64,000 nt of DNA, from assembly GCA_020249145.1 (NCBI GenBank), contig JADCGF010000001.1, positions 248,001 to 312,000 of the forward strand. Direction: 5' to 3'. Source of the DNA: Roseomonas sp. (GTDB lineage Bacteria; Pseudomonadota; Alphaproteobacteria; Acetobacterales; Acetobacteraceae). Positions 25,779 to 34,834 of the stretch are shown here, piece by piece. Under the pieces are notes generated by a model. That model was not told where the DNA came from, did not search any database, and saw only the letters and a program-made list of their open reading frames with translations. A program made the translations under genes and the position numbers. Within the stretch, counting starts at the first letter, position 1, and every line of letters begins with the position of its first letter.

Positions 25779-26821
25779 AGTGTGATGACATTACGTTGCG
25801 CCATAGCCTGAATTTCTGAGGTAGTTGGCGCATTCATGTGGTGGGAATGCATTGAGCAATGTACCGATGCGGCGCCATGTTGTTTCGACGGATCGTTCTG
25901 CGGCCTTTCGCAGGAGATGTTTGAGCTTGGCAAAGACTTGCTCAATCGGATTGAGGTCAGGGCTATAGGGCGGCAGGAACAGCAGCCTGGCACCTCTGGC
26001 CCTGATCGCGGCGCGAACGGCAGGTTTCTTGTGGCTGGAGAGATTGTCCATGACGACGATGTCTCCGGGCATGAGCGCCGGACAGAGATGTTCTTCGACC
26101 CATGCGGTGAAGCTGGCGGCGTTGATCGGCTGATCGAACACGAAGGGCGCATCGATCCGGTCGCAGCGGAGGGCTGCGATGAAGGTCATCGTTTTCCAGT
26201 GGCCGTAGGGCACCTTGGCATGGAGCCGCTGTCCGACTGGAGCCCAGCCTCGCAAGGGTGCCATGTTGGTCTTGGCCCAGGTCTTGTCGACGAAAACCAG
26301 GCGGCGAGGATCAGGTCGTCCCTGGAACTTCTTCCACTGCTCGCGACGCCGGGCGATCTTCGGGCGCAGTTGCTCGGCGGGAAGAACGCTTTTTTTGACG
26401 CTCAGACCTTCGGCGTGAACGAAGCGCCAGACCTGAACATAGTCCACCTTTACGCCACGCTCGGCCAGCTCGGCCACCAGCCCCCGCAGGGTGAAGTCAG
26501 TCTTGGTTCGATCCAGCAGCCAGTCACGCAGTTCACCCGTCAGCAACCGGGGCTTGTGGCCACCAACCTTGCCAGGAGCCGGACTGCCTGACGCCCGGTA
26601 GCGCTGCGACCAGCGTACAACCGTCGCCGCGCTGATGCTCAAGGCCGCAGCAACCGTCCGAACACTCTCCCCAGCCACAACACGCGCTATCGCGCGCTCC
26701 CGCAAATCCATCGAATAGGGTCTGGTCATCGCCGCTGGCCTCCAAACCCAGCAAGCAGCTTGAATCAGAAAATCACGCCCACGTGAATCCCAATTCGATT
26801 CAATCAAACGTCATCCCGCTC
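25778..26821 (-). mobile_element. IS630-family insertion sequence
   Basis: A 1044-bp element bounded by TA dinucleotides (25776-25777 and 26822-26823), the target duplication typical of IS630/Tc1-mariner elements. The ends are imperfect inverted repeats: GAGTGTGATGAC at the left and, read inward from the right, GAGCGGGATGAC, matching at 10 of 12 positions. One transposase gene fills the element. Both ends and the transposase appear intact, so the element could be active or recently inserted. Confidence 0.93.
25791..26729 (-). CDS. IS630-family transposase
   Basis: A 312-aa DDE transposase. The start MTRPYSMDLRERAIARV is typical; the frame continues upstream toward the right end of the element, but that extension is not family-like. 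Residues 1-95 are a paired helix-turn-helix DNA-binding region. The catalytic triad is D148 (VFVDKTW), D228 (VVMDNLSSHK) and E263 (YSPDLNPIEQVFAKLK), with 34 residues between the second D and the E. No frameshift or stop is seen; it is a single-frame version of the family. Confidence 0.93.
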   Translation of the reverse strand: MTRPYSMDLRERAIARVVAGESVRTVAAALSISAATVVRWSQRYRASGSPAPGKVGGHKPRLLTGELRDWLLDRTKTDFTLRGLVAELAERGVKVDYVQVWRFVHAEGLSVKKSVLPAEQLRPKIARRREQWKKFQGRPDPRRLVFVDKTWAKTNMAPLRGWAPVGQRLHAKVPYGHWKTMTFIAALRCDRIDAPFVFDQPINAASFTAWVEEHLCPALMPGDIVVMDNLSSHKKPAVRAAIRARGARLLFLPPYSPDLNPIEQVFAKLKHLLRKAAERSVETTWRRIGTLLNAFPPHECANYLRNSGYGAT

Positions 26822-26823
26822 TA

Positions 26824-27063
26824 GAGACTACTGCGCTCAAGCGCACGCATTTCTTGCCCTAGGCTGTTTCTGATGATACTTTATCAGCAGCGCTCAGAGA
26901 CGAATTTCAGGCAAGAATTTTTTCTTCGGCTTGCACAAGGACGCTCCATCCTATTTGGAAGTTGGAGCCTCCGGCAAAACTGGGCCGGTTCAATCCCTAC
27001 AAATGCGCTTCTCAAGAAAGGCAGAAACGGGCAGCCAAGGACGGCTTCACGATAGCGGAAACG
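26824..27063. other. AT-rich non-coding stretch right of the IS element
   Basis: These 240 bases are clearly AT-richer than the surrounding genome. I see no convincing gene, tRNA or repeat in them. They would have been the 3' flank of the unknown gene at 24372 before the element inserted. They end at the stop codon of the convergent DUF4175 gene. A short open frame at 26873-27055 has no protein-like features. Confidence 0.5.
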
Positions 27064-29649
27064 CTAAAACCGCCTGAGCAATCGGTCTATATAATCCAAC
27101 TCCACCGGCGGTCGTTCGCGCTCCGCGCCGCGGCGGCGGAGTTCCTGTTGCAATTGATGCGACCGCATGCGTTCCGCATCGCCCGGCACCAAGGTATCGC
27201 CGGCATTATCCTGCGCTGAGCCGCCGGCTTCGCGCCGATCCCGCCCGAGCGGATCGCGGCCCTCGCCACGCTGGGCTTCCTGATCCTGCCCTTCGCCGCC
27301 TTGCTGACCGCCGGCCATTTCCTCGCCCTCACCCTCGCCCTCACCTTCGCCGGGCTGAGGCGGGCCGAATTGGCGCTGCATGCGTTGCGACATTTGCCGC
27401 CCGCCTTCAGTTAGTGCGCGGATCGCCTGTTGCTGCGCGCTGCGCGGGTCGCGGCCCTCGGCAAGCGCTTCCGCCGCGTCACGCATGGCGCGATCGGCTT
27501 CCGCCAAGGGGGCGGGCACATCGCCAGTCAATTCGCCGTATTGCTGCATCAATTCACCCAGCGCGCGGCGGAGAGCGCGTTGCGTGCGCGCATCACGTGC
27601 TGCTTCTTCGCGGGCTTCGGGTGTTTGCGGGCGGGGCGGCGGTGGCCGGCGCGCATCATTGCGCGTGTTTTCCTGATCTCCACTGCGGCGATGGGCGCGG
27701 TCCAGCATTTCCGCTTCCCGACGGACCATATCCTGCAAAGCACCCATTTGCTGCTGGCCGCGTTGGCGTTGTTGGCGCTGGCGATCTTCCGCGCGGCTGG
27801 TGCGGCCTTCTTCAAGGGCTTGCAGCATTTCCTCAAGCTCGGCCATTTCGCGGTCGGCATCTTCCTGGCGGCCATCGCGCGTGGCGTCTTCCAGGCGGCG
27901 GGTGCGGCGTTCCAATTCGCGGCGATCGAACACGCGCTGCTGCGGGTCGTAGCTCAGCGCTTCATTGTTTTCGCGCTGCATACGCTCAGCCAGGGCTTCC
28001 AGGTGGCGGCGAATGGCTTCGCGCAATTCCTGGATACGGCGCTGCAGTTCAGCGCGTTGTTCGGCGCGTTCTTCAGGGTTGCGTTCAGAATTGGCCTCAG
28101 CGTTTTCGCGGCGCGCTTCTTCCAGGGCTTCGCGCAGGGCTTCACGCGCCTGGGCCAAGGCGCGCGCGGTGCGGTCCGTGCGGCCTTCTTCCAAAGCCAC
28201 CGCCACATCCCAGAGAATCTGCTGCACTTCCCCCACAGCCTCATCACGCCGATCACGCCCCAGCCTATGCCGCGCGGCGCGCAGGGTCAGGAACATGCCC
28301 GTATCATGTTCAAAGGCTTCCGGCGCATTGGTGATGCGGTCCAATTCACGCCGCGCCGGTTCGCGTGCGCTGGGGTCGAGCGACAGCGCACGACGGAGTG
28401 CGATCAATTGCTGCGCGACGGGATGCGAAAAGCGCCGTTCCGGCAGCACCAGAAACGCGCCTTCGGACTTGCCTTCCTGTTCCGCGCCATCGCGGGCAAA
28501 AAGCCGCGCTTCCACTTCAAGCCCCGCCCAGGGATGGGCGGAAAAATCATGCTGCGCCGCCCCCTGCGCCTGGCGCGGCGCACCGCCGGGCAAGGGCATA
28601 TCCTGCGTCACCGGTGGGGCAGATGGCCTTTGCTTCAGGCGTAATTCAACGCGCAGCGCCGCCAAGCCCCAATCATCTTCCGCCTTCCAGGGCAGGCGCA
28701 GCCCAAGCCCCCTGCCGGCGCGCGCCGGAGAGGGATCCCAAGCAACCACGGGCGGTGCATCGGGGGTAATCGTTAGCGCCCATTGCGCCACGTCGCGCCC
28801 ATCGCGCTTCAGCACCAGGGCACCGCCCTCAGTCAAAGGCAGTTCCAGCGCATGGCTTTGCGCATCCATGCGCGCAAAAGCATGGGCCGCACCGCCCAGG
28901 CGCAATTCCGGCGGATTGGCGCTGCCCGAAAACACCATATGCAACCGGCTACCCTCCGGCACCGCCACGGCGCCGCCTTCAGCCTTCAAGAATTGCGGCG
29001 GGGCGCCGGTATAGGCCGGCGGCGTAATCCAGGCTTCAAACCGCGCCGCCACCGATACGGCAGGCGCCAAGGGTTCGGCAAAGGGTGGCAGTAGCGCGGA
29101 GAGCAGCCTTTCCGGTGCCTCCCGCCCCGCCATGCCAAGGCTGGCCACCAATGCTACCAGCACCGCAGCCCGCAATGCCCGAGGGTCCCGCGACGCCAGA
29201 CCTGGTTTGGGTCGCGCCACGCGCAAATGGTCAAGCTGCGCCACCGCCCGGTCCCGATGCGCCTGCCAGAGCGCCTGCGCCATGGCGTCATCCCCCGCGG
29301 GGCGATCCGCCAGCACGGCAAGCGGGCGATGCGCCAGGCCAGAATCGCGTTCCAGCCGCCGCGCCGCCGCATCTGCCGCCGGTGCCCGCAGCCCCAGCGC
29401 GGCGCGATAACCAAAATAGCCAAGCGTGGCGGCAAAACCGATCAGGATCAGCAAATGCAGCGCAGGCGGAAGCGTGGGCAGAAACCCGGTAAAGGCCAGC
29501 ACCAAAAAGGCGCCCAGCACACCCAGCGGTGGCCATAAGGCGCGCCAAGCGCCTTCCCACCAAAGTGCAAGCCGAGAAAGCCCAAGCTTCAAGCCCAGGG
29601 CACCAAGGCCCCGTTCTTCAGGCGACGCTTTCCCCGGCGATTCTGTCAT
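27064..29649 (-). CDS. TIGR02302/DUF4175 family membrane protein
   Basis: A protein of about 861 aa with two or three N-terminal hydrophobic segments (LWPPLGVLGAFLVLAFTGFL; LHLLILIGFAATLGYFGYRA; and a third near residue 165). A predicted periplasmic beta-rich region follows. From about residue 470 onward there is a very long Glu/Arg/Gln-rich coiled coil, then a low-complexity Gly/Glu/Gln tail. This architecture is typical of the alphaproteobacterial DUF4175 family, whose function is unknown. The start at 29649 overlaps the lysA stop as ATGA; another in-frame ATG lies at 29661. It is the last gene of the argH-lptM-lysA operon. Confidence 0.9.
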   Translation of the reverse strand: MTESPGKASPEERGLGALGLKLGLSRLALWWEGAWRALWPPLGVLGAFLVLAFTGFLPTLPPALHLLILIGFAATLGYFGYRAALGLRAPAADAAARRLERDSGLAHRPLAVLADRPAGDDAMAQALWQAHRDRAVAQLDHLRVARPKPGLASRDPRALRAAVLVALVASLGMAGREAPERLLSALLPPFAEPLAPAVSVAARFEAWITPPAYTGAPPQFLKAEGGAVAVPEGSRLHMVFSGSANPPELRLGGAAHAFARMDAQSHALELPLTEGGALVLKRDGRDVAQWALTITPDAPPVVAWDPSPARAGRGLGLRLPWKAEDDWGLAALRVELRLKQRPSAPPVTQDMPLPGGAPRQAQGAAQHDFSAHPWAGLEVEARLFARDGAEQEGKSEGAFLVLPERRFSHPVAQQLIALRRALSLDPSAREPARRELDRITNAPEAFEHDTGMFLTLRAARHRLGRDRRDEAVGEVQQILWDVAVALEEGRTDRTARALAQAREALREALEEARRENAEANSERNPEERAEQRAELQRRIQELREAIRRHLEALAERMQRENNEALSYDPQQRVFDRRELERRTRRLEDATRDGRQEDADREMAELEEMLQALEEGRTSRAEDRQRQQRQRGQQQMGALQDMVRREAEMLDRAHRRSGDQENTRNDARRPPPPRPQTPEAREEAARDARTQRALRRALGELMQQYGELTGDVPAPLAEADRAMRDAAEALAEGRDPRSAQQQAIRALTEGGRQMSQRMQRQFGPPQPGEGEGEGEGEEMAGGQQGGEGQDQEAQRGEGRDPLGRDRREAGGSAQDNAGDTLVPGDAERMRSHQLQQELRRRGAERERPPVELDYIDRLLRRF

Positions 29650-30989
29650 TCCATCAGCCATTCCGGCACGCGCTGGCCGGCATGAAGGGCTTCATAGGAT
29701 TGGCGGTCCCGCACCACGGCGAAGCGCGCGCCATCTACCAGCACCTCGGCCGCCAAGGGCCGCGCATTATAGGTGGAAGACATGGTGGCGCCATAAGCCC
29801 CGGCATCGAGTAGCGCGACCAAGGCGCCCGGCGGCAAATCCGGCAAAGCGCGGTCACGCGTGAAGCAATCGCTGCTTTCGCAGACCGGGCCAACCACATC
29901 AGCCGGCGCAAGTGGCGCAACAAGCGCGGCTGGCGAGACCGGCAAAATGCCATGCCAGGAATCATACATGGCCGGGCGCAGCAGGTCATTCATCGCCGCA
30001 TCCAGCACCACAAAACGCCGCGCCGCGCCCTGCTTTTGCAGGATCACACGCGACAGCAGCACCCCCGCCGGCCCGGCAATCCAGCGCCCCGGTTCCAGCA
30101 TAACCGGGAGGCCCAGCGCGCCAAGCTCTGCCTTGATGGCCCCCGCAAGCGCCGCCGGCGCGGGCGCAATTTCATCGCGATAGGCAATGCCAAGCCCGCC
30201 GCCGCAATCCACACGCTCAATCGGCAAGCCTTGCAGGCGAATGGCCCGCACCAATTCCGCCAAGCGCGCATAGGCCGCACGATAAGCACCCATGCCCACG
30301 GTGATCTGGCTGCCGATATGGGTTGCGATGCCAATCGGGCGAATGCCGGGCAGTGCTGCCATGCGCGCGTAAAGCGCCAGCGCATCATCATAAGCCACGC
30401 CGAATTTGTTTTCGCTGAGGCCAGTGGTGATCTTGGCGTGGGTCTTCGCGTCCACATCTGGGTTGACGCGAATAGCAACGGGCACCACACGCCCCATGCC
30501 GGCGGCGATGGCGGAAATCATATCGATTTCCTCAATGCTTTCGGCATTGATTTGCATAATGCCTTCGGCCAGCGCCAGGCGAATTTCGCGTTCGGATTTA
30601 CCGACACCGGAAAAGACAATGGCGCTGGCGGGAATGCCGGCTAGCAGCGCGCCGCGCAATTCGCCTTCACTCACCACATCGGCGCCAAGCCCTTCGCGCC
30701 CCAGCAGCGCTAGCACCGCCAGATTGTCATTGGCCTTGGTGGCAAAATGCACCGTCGAGGTCAGCCCCGCATCGGCCAGGGCTGAACGCAGCGCCCGCGC
30801 ACGGCGGCGCAAGCTGCCGGCGGAATAGACCCAAGTCGGGCTGCCCACCACCTCGGCAATGCGTGCCAGCGGCACATCTTCCATGACCAGCCCATCATGG
30901 GCATGGCGTGTCAGTTGCGGGCGCTGCGCCAGCAATTCGGCGAAGGAAGGATCATTGCCCGGATCAAGGGCAGGAGCAGGTGCGGCCAT
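29646..30989 (-). CDS. lysA: diaminopimelate decarboxylase
   Basis: A PLP enzyme of 447 aa that decarboxylates meso-diaminopimelate to lysine, the last step of lysine synthesis. The PLP lysine is K85 in VHFATKANDNLAVL. Other motifs are the His-containing THIGSQI segment, the glycine-rich VDCGGGLGI, PGRWIAGPAG and the catalytic CESSDCFTRD. The barrel and C-terminal beta domains are complete. It sits 51 nt downstream of lptM; the order argH-lptM-lysA is common in proteobacteria. Confidence 0.97.
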   Translation of the reverse strand: MAAPAPALDPGNDPSFAELLAQRPQLTRHAHDGLVMEDVPLARIAEVVGSPTWVYSAGSLRRRARALRSALADAGLTSTVHFATKANDNLAVLALLGREGLGADVVSEGELRGALLAGIPASAIVFSGVGKSEREIRLALAEGIMQINAESIEEIDMISAIAAGMGRVVPVAIRVNPDVDAKTHAKITTGLSENKFGVAYDDALALYARMAALPGIRPIGIATHIGSQITVGMGAYRAAYARLAELVRAIRLQGLPIERVDCGGGLGIAYRDEIAPAPAALAGAIKAELGALGLPVMLEPGRWIAGPAGVLLSRVILQKQGAARRFVVLDAAMNDLLRPAMYDSWHGILPVSPAALVAPLAPADVVGPVCESSDCFTRDRALPDLPPGALVALLDAGAYGATMSSTYNARPLAAEVLVDGARFAVVRDRQSYEALHAGQRVPEWLME

Positions 30990-31040
30990 CCCCCTATTGT
31001 CGTGATGCGCGCGGATTATCGCAAGCGGGAAAGTGCCCGA

Positions 31041-31178
31041 TCAGCGATTTGGGTATTGCCGAGGGTGGGTAATTTCTTCAGGCGGGCCGGGCGGGCGGAC
31101 CGGCCCCATCCGGCCACAGGCTGAGGCCAGGAAGGCCACCGCCAGCAGCAGCAATAGGGATTGCGCGCCAAACCTCAT
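31041..31178 (-). CDS. lptM: LptM-type small lipoprotein (LPS translocon maturation chaperone)
   Basis: A 45-aa gene easily missed because of its size. Reading from 31178 it gives [20 protein letters not shown], then Cys21 in a lipobox (LASAC), followed by [14 protein letters not shown] and a short polar tail. The CGxxGPxxxP pattern directly after the lipidated cysteine is the signature of LptM (formerly YifL), which helps the outer-membrane LptD mature. Its ATG overlaps the argH stop codon as ATGA, and lysA follows: the conserved location of lptM next to lysA. Confidence 0.88.
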   Translation of the reverse strand: MRFGAQSLLLLLAVAFLASACGRMGPVRPPGPPEEITHPRQYPNR

Positions 31179-32566
31179 GCCAGCTTCGCCTTCCATTCGG
31201 CAGCCATGGCCGCGACATTTGCCGGAGCCGTGCCGCCATAGGATGTGCGCGACCGGACGGAGGCTTCAACTGTCAGCACATCAAACACGCCCTGGGTGAT
31301 GCGTGGTTCCACAGCTTGCATTTCAGCCAAGGTCAGGCCGGAAAGATCAACGCCGCGCGCTTCGGCCTTGGCCACCAGCGTGCCAGTGACGTGATGGGCG
31401 TCTCGGAAGGGCATTTTCAGGCTGCGCACCAGCCAATCCGCCAGATCAGTCGCGGTGGAAAAACCTGCCCCGGCAGCGGCGGCCAACCGTTCCGTCTGTG
31501 GCTTCATATCCCGCACCATGCCGGCGGTGGCGGCCAGCGTCAGGGTCAGGTTTTCGGCAGCGTCAAAAATGCCTTCCTTGTCTTCTTGCATATCCTTGAA
31601 ATAGGTCAGTGCCAGGCCCTTCATGACCGTGAGCATCCCCATCAGCGCGCCCATCACGCGGCCTGTCTTGCCGCGCACAAGCTCCGCCGCATCGGGATTG
31701 CGCTTTTGCGGCATGATAGAACTGCCCGTGGTGAAGGCATCGGATAGCTTCACGAAGCCGAAATAGGGGTTGGTCCAGATCACAATCTCTTCCGCGAGGC
31801 GCGAAAGATGCACGCTGCACATCGCACAGCAGAACAGGAATTCAGCGGCGAAATCGCGTGATGCTACAGCATCCAAGCTGTTCCGCATCGGCCGATCAAA
31901 GCCCAAAGCCTTCGCGGTCATGTGACGGTCAATCGCAAAACCTGTACCCGCCAAAGCCGCCGCGCCAAGCGGGCTTTCATTCAGGCGCGCGCGGCAATCC
32001 GCCAAGCGCGACAAATCACGCGACAGCATTTCAACATAAGCCATCATGTGATGGCCGAAGGTCACGGGCTGGGCCGGCTGCAAATGCGTGAAGCCCGGCA
32101 TGACGCTGCCCGCATGTTCTTCCGCGCGCGCGACCAGGGCGCGCATCACATCCTTGATCTGGCCGGACAACCCATCAATCGCATCACGCACCCAAAGCCG
32201 CACATCAAGCGCCACCTGGTCATTGCGCGAACGCCCCGTGTGCAGGCGCTTGCCGGCTTCCCCGATGGTCTCTGTCAGACGCGCTTCGATATTCATGTGA
32301 ATATCCTCAAGCGCGTCATTAAAGGGGAAATTGCCGGCTTCGATGCGCGCCGCGATTTTTCCAAGGCCGTCGCGTATCGCGGCCTCGTCTTCCTCGCTGA
32401 TGATCCCTACATGCTTGAGCATGGCGGCATGGGCCAAGCTGCCTTGGATATCCTGGCGCCACATCTTGCGATCAAACCCGATCGAGGCATTGATGGCGGC
32501 CATGATGGCCGAGGGGCCTTGGGCGAAACGTCCGCCCCATTGCTGGTTCGCGCTGCTGCTGCTCAT
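31175..32566 (-). CDS. argH: argininosuccinate lyase
   Basis: The enzyme splits argininosuccinate into arginine and fumarate, the last step of arginine synthesis. At 463 aa it is full length. It starts with [15 protein letters not shown], contains the [17 protein letters not shown] segment, [15 protein letters not shown] with the catalytic His, and the superfamily signature [17 protein letters not shown]. It is the first gene of the operon and lies 18 bp from the divergent TlpA-type gene, an arrangement seen in many alphaproteobacteria. Confidence 0.98.
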   Translation of the reverse strand: MSSSSANQQWGGRFAQGPSAIMAAINASIGFDRKMWRQDIQGSLAHAAMLKHVGIISEEDEAAIRDGLGKIAARIEAGNFPFNDALEDIHMNIEARLTETIGEAGKRLHTGRSRNDQVALDVRLWVRDAIDGLSGQIKDVMRALVARAEEHAGSVMPGFTHLQPAQPVTFGHHMMAYVEMLSRDLSRLADCRARLNESPLGAAALAGTGFAIDRHMTAKALGFDRPMRNSLDAVASRDFAAEFLFCCAMCSVHLSRLAEEIVIWTNPYFGFVKLSDAFTTGSSIMPQKRNPDAAELVRGKTGRVMGALMGMLTVMKGLALTYFKDMQEDKEGIFDAAENLTLTLAATAGMVRDMKPQTERLAAAAGAGFSTATDLADWLVRSLKMPFRDAHHVTGTLVAKAEARGVDLSGLTLAEMQAVEPRITQGVFDVLTVEASVRSRTSYGGTAPANVAAMAAEWKAKLA

Positions 32567-32584
32567 GCGAAGGGAGTGTCTTTC

Positions 32585-33145
32585 GTGCCTGTTCTGAACC
32601 GCCGTTCCGCGATGTTTTGCGCCCCGGCCTTGTTTGGCGCGACCCTACTCGCGCCCGGTCTGTCGCGGCAAGGGTGGGCGGCGAAAGGGCTTGAGAAATT
32701 GCGGGAGGTCGCCAGCCCAGCACCGTCGCCGGCCATTACCTTCACCGATGCGGATGGCAAGGAAACCACGCTGGCGAATTTCGCCGGGCAGGGCTTGGTG
32801 ATCAATCTTTGGGCCACCTGGTGCCCGCCCTGTGTTGCGGAAATGCCCGCGCTGGACCGGCTGCAAGCCATGCTGCGGGCGGAACGCATTGCCGTGCTGG
32901 CGCTTTCTTCGGATCGCGGCGGGCGGGCGCAGGTGGAACCCTTTTATCAGCGCCTGGGGCTGAAGGAACTCGCGATCTGGCTGGACCCACGCGGGGCAGC
33001 GGCGCGGGCTTTGGGCGCTAGGGGCCTGCCGACAACGGTGCTGATTGACCGCGCAGGGCGTGACGTGGCGCGGCTGGAAGGCGAAGCGGCCTGGGATGCG
33101 CCGGAATTGGTGGCGGCGGTGCGCCGATTGGTCGGCGCGCCCTGA
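32585..33145 (+). CDS. TlpA-family thiol:disulfide oxidoreductase
   Basis: A 186-aa exported thioredoxin-fold protein. The GTG at 32585 has GGGAG 8 nt upstream; a second GTG lies 12 nt earlier. The N-terminus [20 protein letters not shown] looks like a signal with twin arginines. The active site is NLWATWC80PPC83, with the cis-Pro in [10 protein letters not shown]. Such proteins reduce apocytochrome c or other periplasmic thiols. It is divergent from argH with only 18 bp between starts, so the promoters must overlap the coding ends. Confidence 0.9.
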   Translation: MPVLNRRSAMFCAPALFGATLLAPGLSRQGWAAKGLEKLREVASPAPSPAITFTDADGKETTLANFAGQGLVINLWATWCPPCVAEMPALDRLQAMLRAERIAVLALSSDRGGRAQVEPFYQRLGLKELAIWLDPRGAAARALGARGLPTTVLIDRAGRDVARLEGEAAWDAPELVAAVRRLVGAP

Positions 33146-33150
33146 TCTGA

Positions 33151-33474
33151 TCAGTTGGTCGGCACGCTCGGCAGGCTGGGCAGGCCAGGCGCCGCCGGGG
33201 CCGTGATCGGCGCTGGGCCATCCAGGATGGACCGGTTCTGTTGCGATGCGCCCTTGGTCAGCAGGGCCAGGGTCAGCGCCAGGGCGAAGAAGGCCGCGCC
33301 CAGGATGGCGGTGGAACGCGTCAGCAGATTGGCCGTGCCGCGCCCGCCCATGAAGGACCCCATGCCCTGGGAAGAACCCACGCCAAGCCCGCCGCCCTCG
33401 CTCCGCTGGAGCAGGACGACGCCAATCAGCGCAAGCGTCACGAAAAGATGCAGGACGAGCAGGACGGTAATCAT
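33151..33474 (-). CDS. secG: preprotein translocase subunit SecG
   Basis: A 107-aa inner-membrane component of the SecYEG channel. There are two transmembrane helices (about 3-20 and 53-72). The conserved cytoplasmic loop LLQRSEGGGLGVGSSQGMGS lies between them, and the GRGTANLLTRSTAILGAAFF segment leads into the second helix. A Pro/Ala-rich tail follows, as in other alphaproteobacterial SecG. It ends 5 nt from the convergent TlpA gene and is divergent from the Liv binding-protein gene. Confidence 0.95.
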   Translation of the reverse strand: MITVLLVLHLFVTLALIGVVLLQRSEGGGLGVGSSQGMGSFMGGRGTANLLTRSTAILGAAFFALALTLALLTKGASQQNRSILDGPAPITAPAAPGLPSLPSVPTN

Positions 33475-33613
33475 GGTGGCAGGCTTTTAGCCGAGGCCGC
33501 CGCGCCCGGCTAGACTGAATCTGGGCTGTCACAAACAAGTAGGCGCCAGACCCTGGACCAGCGCCCCTGCCATCGCCATTGTGAGGGGCTGGAAAAGTCA
33601 GCAGAGGCTTGTC

Positions 33614-34834
33614 ATGGGTAGCATCTTTCTCGGGCGCCGCGCGCTTCTGGCAGGCGGTGCCGGGCTGGCGGCAGCGGCGGCGGGGCGCGGGGCGGCAGCG
33701 CAGGGTGCGCCGATCCGCATTGGGGAGCTCAATTCGTATAGCCGCATGGCGGCCTTCTGCATCCCCTATCGCAACGCCATCCAAATGGCGGCAGAGCAGA
33801 TCAACGCCGCCGGCGGCGTCATGGGCGGGCGGCGGCTGGAATTCATCTTCCGCGATGATGGCGCGACACCAGGTGACGCGGTGCGCGTGGCGGAGGAATT
33901 GCTGACGCGCGAGAATGTTGCCTTCATCGCCGGCACGTTTCTTTCCAATGTCGGGCTGGCCGTCGCGGACTTCGCCAATCAGCGCAAGCGGTTGTTTTTT
34001 GCGACTGAACCGCTGAGCGATGCGATCACCATGGCGCAGGGCAATCGCTACACATGGCGGCTCCGCCCTTCCACCTTCATGCAGACGCGCATGTTGGTGG
34101 AAGCAGCGCGCGGTAGGCCGCAAAGGCGCTGGGCGATTGTGGCGCCGAATTACGAATACGGGCAATCGGCGGCGGCGAACTTCAAACGGCTGATTGGCAG
34201 CGCCATCCCAGGGGCTGAGATTATCGCCGAACAATACCCAGCCCTTGGCCGCATTGATGCGGGGGCGACGGTGGGGGCGCTTTCGCAGGCGCGGCCCGAT
34301 GCCATTTTCAATGTGCTGTTCGGCCCGGACCTGACGGCCTTTGTGCGGGAAGGCAATACGCGCGGGCTTTTTGAGCGCCGCTTCGTGCTTTCCCTGCTGA
34401 CAGGTGAGCCGGAATACATGATCCCGCTTGGTGATGAAACGCCGGAAGGTTGGGTGGTGACTGGCTATCCCTGGGATCAGGTGGAAGGCGCCGAACATCG
34501 CGCCTTTGTTGAAGCCTATCGCGCGCGTTTCAACGACACACCGCGCAAGGGCAGCCTGCTTGGTTATGTGACGGTGCAGGTGCTGGCCAATATGCTGAAC
34601 CGCGCCAATAGCCTGGATAATGAGGTGTTGGTGGATACGCTGCGTGACCTTCGCACCGATACGCTGGTCGGCAATGTGACGATGCGCGGCATTGATCACC
34701 AAGGCACCATGGGCACCTGGGTTGGCGAGACCACGCAGCGCAATGGCCAGGGCATCATGCGCAATGCGCGCTATGCCGATGGTTCGGATTACATGTTCCC
34801 GGAAGAAGAAGTGCGGGCCGCGCGCCGGGCGTGA
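33614..34834 (+). CDS. branched-chain amino-acid-type ABC transporter substrate-binding protein
   Basis: A periplasmic binding protein of 406 aa (LivK/urea-amide type). The ATG at 33614 is preceded by AGAGG 6 nt upstream. The N-terminus MGSIFLGRRALLAGGAGLAA is a Tat-like signal. The mature part begins APIRIGELNSYSRMAAF and has the type I fold with AAEQINAAGGVMGGRRLEFIF. The ligand cannot be deduced; members of this family bind leucine-type amino acids, urea, amides or aromatic acids. It is the first gene of a four-gene operon; the stop overlaps the permease start as GTGA. Confidence 0.93.
   Translation: MGSIFLGRRALLAGGAGLAAAAAGRGAAAQGAPIRIGELNSYSRMAAFCIPYRNAIQMAAEQINAAGGVMGGRRLEFIFRDDGATPGDAVRVAEELLTRENVAFIAGTFLSNVGLAVADFANQRKRLFFATEPLSDAITMAQGNRYTWRLRPSTFMQTRMLVEAARGRPQRRWAIVAPNYEYGQSAAANFKRLIGSAIPGAEIIAEQYPALGRIDAGATVGALSQARPDAIFNVLFGPDLTAFVREGNTRGLFERRFVLSLLTGEPEYMIPLGDETPEGWVVTGYPWDQVEGAEHRAFVEAYRARFNDTPRKGSLLGYVTVQVLANMLNRANSLDNEVLVDTLRDLRTDTLVGNVTMRGIDHQGTMGTWVGETTQRNGQGIMRNARYADGSDYMFPEEEVRAARRA

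Noticed and set aside
32645..34702. 685-codon reverse frame across the TlpA, secG and binding-protein genes
   Set aside because: It crosses three well-supported genes, including an intergenic region, and lacks any protein family features.
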